Positions 25,551 through 33,398 of a DNA stretch of 41,937 nt are shown here, one piece after another. The stretch lies in NCBI GenBank assembly GCA_030247525.1, contig JAOTSC010000008.1, positions 1 through 41,937 of the forward strand, in the 5' to 3' direction. The notes under the pieces are model-generated. The model did not search any database. It saw only the letters and a list, made by a program, of their open reading frames with translations, and was not told where the DNA came from. This DNA comes from a bacterium. Lineage in GTDB: Bacteria > Electryoneota > JAOADG01. The first letter of the stretch is position 1. Each line of letters begins with the position of its first letter. The position numbers and the translations under genes are program-made.

Positions 25551-25585
25551 AATGGGCAGGGGTTACTCCTTGCCCATTTCTCTGT
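25551..25585 (+). terminator. Hairpin terminator after the KOW protein gene
   Basis: AATGGGCA and TGCCCATT form the outer 8-bp stem, extended inward by GGGG/CTCC-type pairs around a TTA loop, followed by a pyrimidine-rich TTCTCT. It lies 27 bp past the stop codon. Confidence 0.6.
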
Positions 25586-25648
25586 GGCTGTTCGACAACA
25601 GTGAGTTAACAAATTGGAAACATGGCTATCGAAATTGGAAGGTAAGCG

Positions 25649-26167
25649 ATGAAGAAAGCAATTGTGTTTATAGCAACGAGTTTAGATGGCTACATTGCCC
25701 GTGAAGATGGTAGTTTCGAGTGGTTGTTTACCGATCAGGATTACGGCTACACGCCGTTTAGCACCGGGATTGATACGGTGGTGATGGGCAGGAAAACATT
25801 CGATGTCACGATGAGTTTTCCGGAGTATCCCCATGCCGGTCAACAGGTGTATGTCTTTTCCCGCACTCGAACCGAAGCGCCAAGGGATGACATCGTTATC
25901 GTGAATCGCGATCCCGGTGAATTTCTCCGGGAACTCAAACAACAGGAAGGAACCGGTAACATCTGGATAGTCGGCGGCGGCGAACTCTTACGCGATCTTC
26001 TCACAGCGGGCGAGATCGATGAATTTCAGATTGCGGTTCATCCGGTACTGTTAGGCGGCGGGATTTCACTGATTGCCCCGAAAGCGAAAACCAGTTGGCT
26101 CAATTTGAAAGCCTGTCAACCGTATGAAACGGGACTCGTGATGCTAAAGTACGAGGTTATTAAGTAG
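25649..26167 (+). CDS. Dihydrofolate reductase-like (RibD C-terminal) family protein
   Basis: A 172-residue cytosolic oxidoreductase of the DHFR/RibD C-terminal superfamily, like YwjB/YyaP of Bacillus. IATSLDGYIAREDGSFEWL at residues 8-26 is the substrate-loop signature, TVVMGRKTF (46-54) the NADPH-phosphate contact, and IWIVGGGELLRDLL (109-122) the second nucleotide loop. Genuine folate reduction is unlikely for this subfamily; the substrate is unknown. GGAAGG lies six bases before the ATG. The TAG stop is provided by the GTAGGGG repeat at 26164-26216. Confidence 0.9.
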   Translation: MKKAIVFIATSLDGYIAREDGSFEWLFTDQDYGYTPFSTGIDTVVMGRKTFDVTMSFPEYPHAGQQVYVFSRTRTEAPRDDIVIVNRDPGEFLRELKQQEGTGNIWIVGGGELLRDLLTAGEIDEFQIAVHPVLLGGGISLIAPKAKTSWLNLKACQPYETGLVMLKYEVIK

Positions 26168-26216
26168 GGGTTCGATTCATCGAATCCGCCGGACGCAATG
26201 AATTGCGCCTCTACTA
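26164..26216. repeat. GTAGGGG-family composite repeat between two stop codons
   Basis: The element opens GTAGGGG, contains hairpins ATTCGATgaATCGAAT-like (TTCGAT / ATCGAA) and GCAAT / ATTGC, and closes CGCCTCTACTA. Its left end gives the TAG stop of the DHFR-like gene; its right end, read on the minus strand, gives the TAG stop of the DUF92 gene. It exactly fills the gap between these convergent genes. Confidence 0.7.
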
Positions 26217-27008
26217 CAGGTTCCACCACACCACAATTGCACCCAGAACCGCCGTTACGATGAGATTTACGCCGGCATTCGATACCGGAAGTCCGTGGAT
26301 TACGGTTCCTTTGGCGTTGCAGTGGCGAGAAAATTCACTTTCAAAACCACATTTCTCGCAACGGTACGTTGCTTGCACGAATGCGCCGAGTAGTGAATCG
26401 AGGAGATTGCCCGCGAAAGCGATCATCGCAAGATTCGCATCGGTATCGCGGGGAAGGATACCCAACTTTGTCGCGAGAAACGGAATGGTAAAAGCGGCAA
26501 GTGCGCCAATCGCCAGCCCGAATAGCATCATGCCGCCGCTTTGACCCGGTTCCAGTTGCTTTCCGAAGAGCAGTTTGCGAGGCGTTCCGCCATAGCGGCT
26601 GCCGAGTTCCGCCGAGAGCGTATCGGAGAACGAAGCCGCCAGAACAACCACGATACCGGACACAAACGCTCGTTGCCACATCGCATCCTGCCACCACTGC
26701 AATTGCATCGCCACCGCCAACAGTTCCGCCACGCCAACGGTCGGGAACACTTGAAAACCACCACGGAGGCCATGTTGATCCGCTTTCGGTGAATCAGTTT
26801 TCGGGAGTTTGGCAAAGAGCGCGCCGAATCCGACAAACAGTAGCAGCAAGAGAAACAGCGGCAGCCCGCCGGAATAGAGGATTGCGACGGCAACTGCGAA
26901 TCCCACCAGTGCGCCGCCGATGGTGATTGCTTTGACTCCATAGGCGAGTAATGCCAGGATAGCAGCCAATCCGGTGGATAACAAGAGATTCGCTTGAAAC
27001 CATTCCAA
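26214..27008 (-). CDS. DUF92 family polytopic membrane protein
   Basis: A 264-residue protein with about six hydrophobic segments, matching the DUF92/TMEM19/VTE6 family. Eukaryotic VTE6 acts as a phytyl-phosphate kinase; the bacterial role is unclear. Signatures visible are ITIGGALVGFAVA near residue 28, the SDTLSAELGSRYGG motif near 128-141 and AGNLLDSLLGAFVQA near 199-213. A cysteine pair (CEKC) and a further Cys/His (RHCNAKGT) occur after the latter motif, as in many homologues. The start is TTG at 27008 with only a weak purine stretch upstream, so the exact start is uncertain. The stop codon lies in the GTAGGGG repeat. Confidence 0.87.
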   Translation of the reverse strand: MEWFQANLLLSTGLAAILALLAYGVKAITIGGALVGFAVAVAILYSGGLPLFLLLLLFVGFGALFAKLPKTDSPKADQHGLRGGFQVFPTVGVAELLAVAMQLQWWQDAMWQRAFVSGIVVVLAASFSDTLSAELGSRYGGTPRKLLFGKQLEPGQSGGMMLFGLAIGALAAFTIPFLATKLGILPRDTDANLAMIAFAGNLLDSLLGAFVQATYRCEKCGFESEFSRHCNAKGTVIHGLPVSNAGVNLIVTAVLGAIVVWWNL

Positions 27009-27034
27009 GATGTTTTTCCGCTTTGACTCTAATG

Positions 27035-27057
27035 GTAGCCGCAGGCTTTAGCCTGCG
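27035..27057 (-). repeat. GCRGGCTAAAGCCYGC palindromic repeat, copy 1 (inverted)
   Basis: Read on the minus strand it is CGCAGGCTAAAGCCTGCG followed by GCTAC. Relative to copy 3 the stem carries A/T where copy 3 has G/C at paired positions, a compensatory change. Confidence 0.7.
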
Positions 27058-27078
27058 ATTATTAAAATTTGGTAACAC

Positions 27079-27102
27079 GCGCGAGCTAAAGCCCGCGGCT
27101 TC
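27079..27102 (+). repeat. GCRGGCTAAAGCCYGC palindromic repeat, copy 2
   Basis: GCGCGAGCTAAAGCCCGCGG then CTTC. Same core as copies 1 and 3 but with an uncompensated A in the left arm, so its stem has one A-C mismatch. Confidence 0.6.
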
Positions 27103-27169
27103 GGTGTAGTATCACCTGAAAACATTTAGTGCTAAGCCATTAGCACGCGTGTCACTTACTTGTTCCAAT

Positions 27170-27193
27170 GCGCGGGCTAAAGCCCGCGGCTAC
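27170..27193 (+). repeat. GCRGGCTAAAGCCYGC palindromic repeat, copy 3
   Basis: GCGCGGGCTAAAGCCCGCGG followed by CTAC; the stem is perfect. With inverted copy 1 it bounds a 159-bp block with 23-bp inverted termini (27035-27193). Confidence 0.7.
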
Positions 27194-27199
27194 CCACGT

Positions 27200-27224
27200 G
27201 GACAGACAAGAGTATCTAACCTAC
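27200..27224 (+). repeat. GGACAGACA family repeat, copy 2 (decayed)
   Basis: GGACAGACAAGAGT is identical to the copy at 15076; the right arm has diverged (ATCTAACC for GTCTGTCC), and the closing TAC is kept. It directly abuts the STAS gene stop codon. Confidence 0.6.
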
Positions 27225-27566
27225 TTAGACGACTGCTTGCAACGCTTCTTCCAACGATGTGCGAATAGTAAAGACTGACGATAGATGGCTTATATCGAGC
27301 AATTCCTGAATGTCGCTTGGGATTCGGGCAAGCACCAGCTTTGCATCGGCTGAACGGACGGAAGTTAATACCGCGGCGAGCGCGCCGATGCCGGTTGAAT
27401 TCATCCAAGTTACATGCAACAAATCGAGTACGATGGATTTGCCGCCATTCATGAGTTCGCCGCGAATGAGTTCGGCGAGCTGTTGCGCCTCGTTGCTGCT
27501 CATCCATTTGCCGGCGAGGGCAACTACCATGACATCGCCTTGCTTGGAAGTTGTGATCATATCCAT
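27225..27566 (-). CDS. STAS-domain anti-sigma factor antagonist-like protein
   Basis: A 113-residue single STAS domain of the SpoIIAA/RsbV type. The phosphorylation site region is LDLLHVTWMNSTGIGALAAVL (residues 48-68) with S57 at the position phosphorylated by an HPK-like anti-sigma kinase. In the dephosphorylated form such proteins bind the kinase and free its partner sigma factor or other target. GGAG lies eight bases before the ATG. No kinase, phosphatase or sigma gene is adjacent, so the partner is unknown. Palindromic repeats lie directly downstream. Confidence 0.9.
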   Translation of the reverse strand: MDMITTSKQGDVMVVALAGKWMSSNEAQQLAELIRGELMNGGKSIVLDLLHVTWMNSTGIGALAAVLTSVRSADAKLVLARIPSDIQELLDISHLSSVFTIRTSLEEALQAVV

Positions 27567-27648
27567 GATGAAATCTCCGTGATGTTTGATCGAAATTGTA
27601 TTAGACCGAGTAAAATAGATTGCAAGTGCATCTTCTCCAATCGTACTT

Positions 27649-27657
27649 TGCTATAAT
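27649..27657 (+). promoter_or_regulatory. Extended -10 promoter of the first M14 peptidase gene
   Basis: TGCTATAAT is a perfect extended -10 element (TGnTATAAT), placed about 60 bp before the peptidase ATG. No good -35 hexamer is seen at 17 bp, as is usual for extended -10 promoters. Confidence 0.5.
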
Positions 27658-27717
27658 ACGTAAATCTTCTTCCCATCGAATACTCACATTCAATTCATCC
27701 CGTTTTCGGAGGATGCT

Positions 27718-30189
27718 ATGAAGTTCGTTCTTGCAGTTCCGAAGTTTCGCTTCTTGTACGTGTTTTACGTTATTGTTTTCTATAGTCTTACCTTTGCTGG
27801 TGGGGTCGGTTCCACAATGGAAGGCGCGAAGCTATTCCGCTTTCCTGCCGAACACAAGGCGATTCAACGCTTGGAGTGCGACCATCCCGGCGTCATCGTC
27901 GATGAACTTACCCGGTACAATGAGGCGTATGTCTGGGCTACTCCACAGGGAGTTGCTTCGCTCACGAGTGCCGGGCATCCGGTGGAGCCGGTAATCGATG
28001 AAACCGATTGGTGGACCCAATACCCCACCTATCGACAGGTGACCGATTCCCTCGTGGCATTGGCTGCGCGGCATCCGACCGTTGCGAAAATCGATACGAT
28101 TGGCTATTCCTTCAACCGCCACCCGTTGGTTGCGATTACCATCAGCAATCAAATCACTGCACCCGATGTCGGCAATAAGCCGGGTATCATGTTGATCGGC
28201 GCGATCCACGGGAACGAAAAACCAGGCACGGTACTGCTAATGAATTTTGCCGAATGGCTGCTCGATTCGGTGAATGTCGATGGGCGGATGGTGTGGCTGC
28301 GGCAGTATTGCCGGTTCCAGATACTCCCGATTTTCAATCCGGACGGTTACTTGACCAACAACCGGATGAATGGACATAGTGTCGACTTGAATCGGAATTA
28401 TCCCGATAAAACTTCCAACGATTCCAACGATGTGACAACCGGCAGGGAACCGGAAACCCAGGCGATGATGAATTGGACGCGACAAACGAAGCCGATGCTT
28501 GCTATTGATTTTCACGATGGCATAACCGCAGCGGTCTATCCGAATTTCGCCGATATCGATGTCGGTGCAAATGCGTCTTTCCCGCCGCAACCGGATCGAA
28601 AATGGTACACTGCCGCTGCCGATAGCTACGCGGTCTATAACCCGCCAATGTGGAATAGCAACACGCCGCCGTTAGTGAATGGTACCGTGAATGCGGTGCA
28701 GCTCTACCAAGCGCACAACTCGTTGCCCGACTACCATTATTACTACCATTGGTGCCGCCACATCACCGTCGAGTTGGCGAATGAACATACCCCTGCACCG
28801 GAATGGTTGCCAACAATGTGGGAAACCAACAAGAATTCGATACTGGCGTTTAGTTCATTGATTCAACAAGGAGTCGAACTCACATTAGTCGGATTGGTAC
28901 CCTCCGATTCGGCGATTGCCGATTTAAATTGGGGCTATCCGAGGTATGTTAAGAACGGCACGCTGAATAGCTGGCGCTTCTTACTACCACCGGGTGAGTA
29001 TTATCCCCGTATCTTCGATTCGCATACTCACTCGACCTATCGGCAGGATGGTCCGATCTCGCAATATTATCCATCGACAGTATTAGTTAGCCCAAACTTT
29101 CTTCGCCCAATTAGTGGAAACTTGTTTCCGTCGTATAGAAATTGGGAAACTACTTTTCCTATCGGACCTTCGTATCGATTAGATAGTCTTCGGGTAGCAC
29201 TAGATTCACTGTCGCTTTCGCCGTTAGACGATTACCCACTAATTTGGCATGGGGTAACCCTCGGTACGTATGCTACCCTATCACTGAGACCAGTACCTGA
29301 TGCGATGCCACTTTTACTCGAACGAAGGTGGTTGCTTTGGGATCATCGTCCCGATGGTGTTTATCTCCCTGTAAAGTTTATGCGTGACAATTTCAACCCA
29401 CCATTGCGGAGGGACAATCGATTGCACATAGATACGAGTATCGCATATACTTCCGATGGTACTTATGGAACGGGTACCGCGTTGCAATTCACAGCAAACG
29501 GGAGGCAGGGTGGCGGTTTAACAGATTCGCCAACTGGGAACTATGAGAATAATGTAAATAGTGAGTTTACATTTGGTCGTTTCATACTTAATGAAGTAAG
29601 ATGGGACTCTGCCCATTCCCCAACATTATCATTTACCTATCGGGGAAATATGGAAACCTGGGCAGATTACTGGGCGATTTCCTATAGTATAGATGATATT
29701 GCATACCTCCCATTAGATACTCTTACTGGTGTGGTTCCTGCTTGGCGATTGTACCAGAAAGATATTCCTTTGATTGATATACCATTGCTTTCCACATCGC
29801 TGTACTTAAAGATTACCGTTCATACTGATGAAAGTGATGCACGGGATGGTTATACCATGGATGATTTAGCGGTAACTCACTGGGGTTATGAATGGGTTGA
29901 TGCCCCTGAAGAAATTGTCACCATTCCTCAACGGTTCTCACTATCGACTGCGCCGAATCCATTTAATGCGATTTCGAATATTACAGTAACGTTGCCGCGT
30001 GACGGTATCGCCAGCGTTGTAGTGTATGATGTTACGGGACGGATGGTCGAGACGTTGCAGCAAGGGCGTATGGCGGCAGGTTCACACACTATGCGATGGA
30101 ATGCCCAAGCCTATTCGTCCGGAGTATATTTCATCCGGGCGTCTTCCCTGAACGAAGTCCGAACCACGAAAGTCGTGCTATTGAAATAA
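27718..30189 (+). CDS. Secreted M14 zinc carboxypeptidase with C-terminal sorting domain, paralogue 1
   Basis: An 823-residue exported metallocarboxypeptidase. A signal peptide covers about residues 1-28. The catalytic domain (about 100-375) has zinc ligands H164 and E167 in GAIHGNEKPG, H266 in DFHDG, substrate-binding DLNRNYP (223-229) and the general base E352 in ITVELANEH. An unassigned beta-rich region (about 380-740) follows, then a FlgD-like/Por-type sorting domain (PNPFNAISNITVTLPRDG, ending SGVYFIRA and TTKVVLLK). GGAGG precedes the ATG. The next gene encodes a close full-length paralogue, so the pair arose by tandem duplication. Likely acts on peptides at the cell surface or outside. 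Confidence 0.93.
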   Translation: MKFVLAVPKFRFLYVFYVIVFYSLTFAGGVGSTMEGAKLFRFPAEHKAIQRLECDHPGVIVDELTRYNEAYVWATPQGVASLTSAGHPVEPVIDETDWWTQYPTYRQVTDSLVALAARHPTVAKIDTIGYSFNRHPLVAITISNQITAPDVGNKPGIMLIGAIHGNEKPGTVLLMNFAEWLLDSVNVDGRMVWLRQYCRFQILPIFNPDGYLTNNRMNGHSVDLNRNYPDKTSNDSNDVTTGREPETQAMMNWTRQTKPMLAIDFHDGITAAVYPNFADIDVGANASFPPQPDRKWYTAAADSYAVYNPPMWNSNTPPLVNGTVNAVQLYQAHNSLPDYHYYYHWCRHITVELANEHTPAPEWLPTMWETNKNSILAFSSLIQQGVELTLVGLVPSDSAIADLNWGYPRYVKNGTLNSWRFLLPPGEYYPRIFDSHTHSTYRQDGPISQYYPSTVLVSPNFLRPISGNLFPSYRNWETTFPIGPSYRLDSLRVALDSLSLSPLDDYPLIWHGVTLGTYATLSLRPVPDAMPLLLERRWLLWDHRPDGVYLPVKFMRDNFNPPLRRDNRLHIDTSIAYTSDGTYGTGTALQFTANGRQGGGLTDSPTGNYENNVNSEFTFGRFILNEVRWDSAHSPTLSFTYRGNMETWADYWAISYSIDDIAYLPLDTLTGVVPAWRLYQKDIPLIDIPLLSTSLYLKITVHTDESDARDGYTMDDLAVTHWGYEWVDAPEEIVTIPQRFSLSTAPNPFNAISNITVTLPRDGIASVVVYDVTGRMVETLQQGRMAAGSHTMRWNAQAYSSGVYFIRASSLNEVRTTKVVLLK

Positions 30190-30192
30190 ATC

Positions 30193-30290
30193 GTAGGGGT
30201 CGAACCCCATTCGCTTTTTGCAAACAACACAACGGGCGGCTGCCAGCCGCCCCTACCATCACCAATCGGGCGTGCGCGGCACGCCTCTAC
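30193..30290. repeat. GTAGGGG-family composite repeat between the M14 paralogues
   Basis: Three hairpins in a row: GGGGT/ACCCC at 30196-30208, GGGCGGCTG/CAGCCGCCC at 30234-30252 followed by CTAC, and GGCGTGC/GCACGCC within 30268-30290 ending CTCTAC. The whole block opens with GTAGGGG and closes with CGCCTCTAC. The third unit is nearly the reverse complement of the element at 38341-38365. It fills the gap between the two M14 genes. Confidence 0.7.
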
Positions 30291-30300
30291 AGAGGCTCCG

Positions 30301-32727
30301 ATGAACCGCTTTGTGAATCTTCTAACAATTACGTTGCTGCTTGCGCTATCCGCCATGGCGAATGTGAATGGGCAGGACATGACCGGTGCGAAACGCTACC
30401 GTTTCACTGCCGACCATAAATTCATTCGTGCGCTGGAGTTAAATCATCCCGGCGTTATCATCGACGAAAAAACGCGCTACGGACGTGCAGTCGTTTGGGC
30501 AACATCGGAAGGGGCGGCTTCGCTTGCCGCTGCCGGGTTTGCTCTCGAGCTATTTCCCGACGATGAATCGATGGTCGATTGGTGGAATGCGTATCCGACC
30601 GCGCAACAAGTCACCGATTCGCTCAATGCGCTCGCATTGCGCCATCCCGAGCAAACCCGGATTGATACCATCGGCTACTCGGTACAAAATCGCCCGTTAG
30701 TTACAATCACCATCGGCAACAATATCAATAGCGCCGGCTTCGACAATCGCCCGGGGATCATGCTCAGCAGTACGCTCCATGGCAATGAGAAACCGGGAGT
30801 ACCGTTGCTCCTGAATTTTGCCGAATGGCTACTCGATTCGACTGCCGCCGATGCCCGCTTAACCCGACTACTCAATGAATGCCGGGTGCTGTTGATGCCG
30901 CTGTCGAATCCCGACGGCTATACGTTGAACCAACGGGCGAATGCGAATGGAGTCGATCTGAATCGCAACTACCCCTGCAAAACCTCCGCCGATTCGCTCG
31001 ATTCCCCGGCAGGACGACAGCCGGAAACGCAGGCGATTATGGCATGGGTAGCGCATACCCAACCGCTGCTCGCAGCAAATTACCATACCGGTACCATCGT
31101 TGTGAATTGGCCCTTCGATACCGATTTCGACGCTGGCGCGAATGCTTCGTACCCCCTGCAACCGGATCGGATGTGGTATCAAGCCGCTGCCGATAGCTAC
31201 GCCGTCCACAATACCCCGATGTGGAATAATAACGAATCGCCGTTTACTCACGGTACGGTCAATGGCGTGTTGTGGTATCAAGCGATTGGCGGATTGCAGG
31301 ATTATCAATACCGTTACCACAATATTCGCAGTGTGACGGTTGAATTGCATGATACCTATACCCCGGCGGCGAGCTGGCTCCCGACGATGTGGGAGACCAA
31401 TAAATACTCAATCCTTGCGTATTGTTCGACAATCTGGCAAGGAGTCGATGTAACGATTCAAAATCCGGAACGCATCACCAATCGGACTGTCGCCCAGACA
31501 TCGGCATGGGGACCGTTTTATAAGAAGTTGGGTGATACGCCGACCTATCGCTTTCTACTCCCTTATGGTTTTTGGCCAACTCGGGTCTATTCTCCGTTAC
31601 GGCATTCGACCGGATATGCGAATCAAACGATTGAAACTCCCACGTTGCAAAATGTAAACTACACTCTGATGGTGCACACCCGTTTTCAAAACGATTCGGC
31701 AAATGTGTTGTCCTTGATGTTTGCCAATGGTGGAAGTATCTCCAGCGATTCGGTGCGATTCTCGCCCTACGAAGATTTACCGGGTAGATGGTTTTCCTCA
31801 ACGATGCAACCCGATAGTTTTTTCTTCGCAGAATACCGATTAAACAACGATTCGATTGGGTTACTATACGAACGCGATTGGTTGGCGTTCGATTCGCCGA
31901 ATGGCGTATTTGTTCCGGTACGGGCGTTACGCAGTGAAGTCTCCATTCGCCAAACCAACGCCATCTGGATGTATGAACCGATTACGCCCGAGCTGCCCGG
32001 TACGGGGACGGCTTTGCAGTATACAAACTCCGGCTATCGATTGGGTGGATTGACCGATTCGCCGACCGGAAATTATGCAAATAGTTTGCAACAAGATTTT
32101 GTATTCAATCCCACTACAATCATGAATACTACCCCTAATCGAGCTTTACTCACCGAAGATGTTGCCCGCATTTCGTTTCTGTATCGCGGGAATATGGAAG
32201 CGTGGTTCGATTATTGGGTAGTTTCCTGCCGGATTGGGGAACAACCGTTTATCGTACTGGATACTCTTACTGGAATTGTCAGCAATTGGCAACTTTGGAC
32301 AAAAGAAGTATTTCTCACGAATCAATTGCCAACCGATCTTCAAGTGAAGATTACCGTCCACACCGATAACTCCGTTACCCGTGATGGTTTCACAATGGAT
32401 GAGTTATCGATTACAACTACAGCTTTAGTAAGTATCGACGCTCCCGAGTATCCCTCTACACTACCAAACCAATTCCAACTTACTTGCGCGCCGAATCCGT
32501 TTAATCCGACGACCCGGGTATCGCTTTCGCTTCCCCGCGATGCAATGACGAAAGTCGCGCTCTACGATGTGATGGGACGCGAAGTACAATTGCTGCTCAA
32601 TGAACGTAAAATCGCCGGAACGCACACCATGACACTAAATGCAACGGCACTATCCAGTGGTGTATATTTCCTGCGCGCCCAGCAAAACCGCGAAGTGAGA
32701 ACGCTGAAAGTCGCGTTGGTGAAATGA
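30301..32727 (+). CDS. Secreted M14 zinc carboxypeptidase with C-terminal sorting domain, paralogue 2
   Basis: An 808-residue paralogue of the preceding gene, alike in order and motifs over its whole length. Signal peptide at about 1-25 (ending NVNGQ). Catalytic residues are kept: H160 and E163 (TLHGNEKPG), H262 (YHTG), DLNRNYP (219-225) and E349 (VTVELHD). The middle beta-rich part differs most from paralogue 1. The sorting domain is clear: PNPFNPTTRVSLSLPRDA, then SGVYFLRA and TLKVALVK at the end. GAGG lies upstream of the ATG. The substitution DFHDG to NYHTG near the third zinc ligand hints at altered specificity. Extracellular peptide processing is inferred. Confidence 0.93.
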   Translation: MNRFVNLLTITLLLALSAMANVNGQDMTGAKRYRFTADHKFIRALELNHPGVIIDEKTRYGRAVVWATSEGAASLAAAGFALELFPDDESMVDWWNAYPTAQQVTDSLNALALRHPEQTRIDTIGYSVQNRPLVTITIGNNINSAGFDNRPGIMLSSTLHGNEKPGVPLLLNFAEWLLDSTAADARLTRLLNECRVLLMPLSNPDGYTLNQRANANGVDLNRNYPCKTSADSLDSPAGRQPETQAIMAWVAHTQPLLAANYHTGTIVVNWPFDTDFDAGANASYPLQPDRMWYQAAADSYAVHNTPMWNNNESPFTHGTVNGVLWYQAIGGLQDYQYRYHNIRSVTVELHDTYTPAASWLPTMWETNKYSILAYCSTIWQGVDVTIQNPERITNRTVAQTSAWGPFYKKLGDTPTYRFLLPYGFWPTRVYSPLRHSTGYANQTIETPTLQNVNYTLMVHTRFQNDSANVLSLMFANGGSISSDSVRFSPYEDLPGRWFSSTMQPDSFFFAEYRLNNDSIGLLYERDWLAFDSPNGVFVPVRALRSEVSIRQTNAIWMYEPITPELPGTGTALQYTNSGYRLGGLTDSPTGNYANSLQQDFVFNPTTIMNTTPNRALLTEDVARISFLYRGNMEAWFDYWVVSCRIGEQPFIVLDTLTGIVSNWQLWTKEVFLTNQLPTDLQVKITVHTDNSVTRDGFTMDELSITTTALVSIDAPEYPSTLPNQFQLTCAPNPFNPTTRVSLSLPRDAMTKVALYDVMGREVQLLLNERKIAGTHTMTLNATALSSGVYFLRAQQNREVRTLKVALVK

Positions 32728-32795
32728 ACATAGTTCACTTTGTGGCTGGGAACATCGTAACACTAAGTACTATACCAAGGAAAGAGGATTTTGTG

Positions 32796-33296
32796 ATGTT
32801 ACAAACGAAACGATTTTTTTTCACCATCGGCATTGTGCTGCTGCTGGGTGCCGCCGCATTTGGTCAAACCGAGCAGAAGCGCAACAAATTAGGGATCGGA
32901 TTTCAAGCGACTGCACCATCGGTGGGAATGAGTTTGAAGTATGATGTAACGGAGATGTTGAATGCCCAAGCTGCATTTGCTGTATTCGGTGACTTGACGA
33001 CCTACTCGATTCGTTGTAACATCGAACGGAAACGCCCCTATCATAACGCGATGTTGTATCTCGCTTATGGCGGCTTCGATTACGATAATAATTCCGATAT
33101 TAATGCTCGTGGCGCGGGTGCCGGATTTGGATTAGAATGGTTCCTGCGGAAATTACCGGAATTGGGTTTTGGTGTCGATATCGGATTTGTCCGCTACTTC
33201 CACTCCGGTACGAAGTGGGATGGCTATTATACTGTTAGACAAGACGACTACACCACAATGACTGGCGGCGCCGGTATTCATTACTACATGAAGTAG
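32796..33296 (+). CDS. Small exported protein, probable outer-membrane beta-barrel
   Basis: A 166-residue protein with a clear signal peptide (about 1-24; hydrophobic TIGIVLLLGAAAFG, cut near GQ). The mature part alternates aromatic/glycine-rich strands such as LGIGFQATAPSVGMSLKYDV, GAGAGFGLEWFLRKL and FGVDIGFVRYF, and ends GAGIHYYMK with aromatics near the C-terminus, as in small barrel proteins. No named family is recognised. I start at ATG 32796, which has AGAGGA upstream and begins directly with the signal peptide; the frame is open back to 32724, overlapping the M14 stop by 4 bp. It probably belongs to the M14 transcription unit and is closed by a strong terminator. Confidence 0.7.
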   Translation: MLQTKRFFFTIGIVLLLGAAAFGQTEQKRNKLGIGFQATAPSVGMSLKYDVTEMLNAQAAFAVFGDLTTYSIRCNIERKRPYHNAMLYLAYGGFDYDNNSDINARGAGAGFGLEWFLRKLPELGFGVDIGFVRYFHSGTKWDGYYTVRQDDYTTMTGGAGIHYYMK

Positions 33297-33321
33297 AATT
33301 TCCGTAACTCTTTGTTATGAG

Positions 33322-33350
33322 AAAAACCGAAGCAACCGCTTCGGTTTTTT
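33322..33350. terminator. Rho-independent terminator after the M14 unit
   Basis: AAAAACCGAAGC and GCTTCGGTTTTT form a perfect 12-bp stem with an AACC loop; the A-run and T-run allow function in both directions. It lies between the barrel-like gene and the convergent LVIVD protein gene. Confidence 0.93.
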
Positions 33351-33398
33351 CATGTAAGAATTAGTAGAATTGTGAGTGGGCTTCTGCGAGATTTCAAC

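Noticed and set aside
26501-26941. About 140-codon frames on both strands inside the DUF92 gene
   Set aside because: They are Arg/Pro-rich shadows of the DUF92 coding frame.
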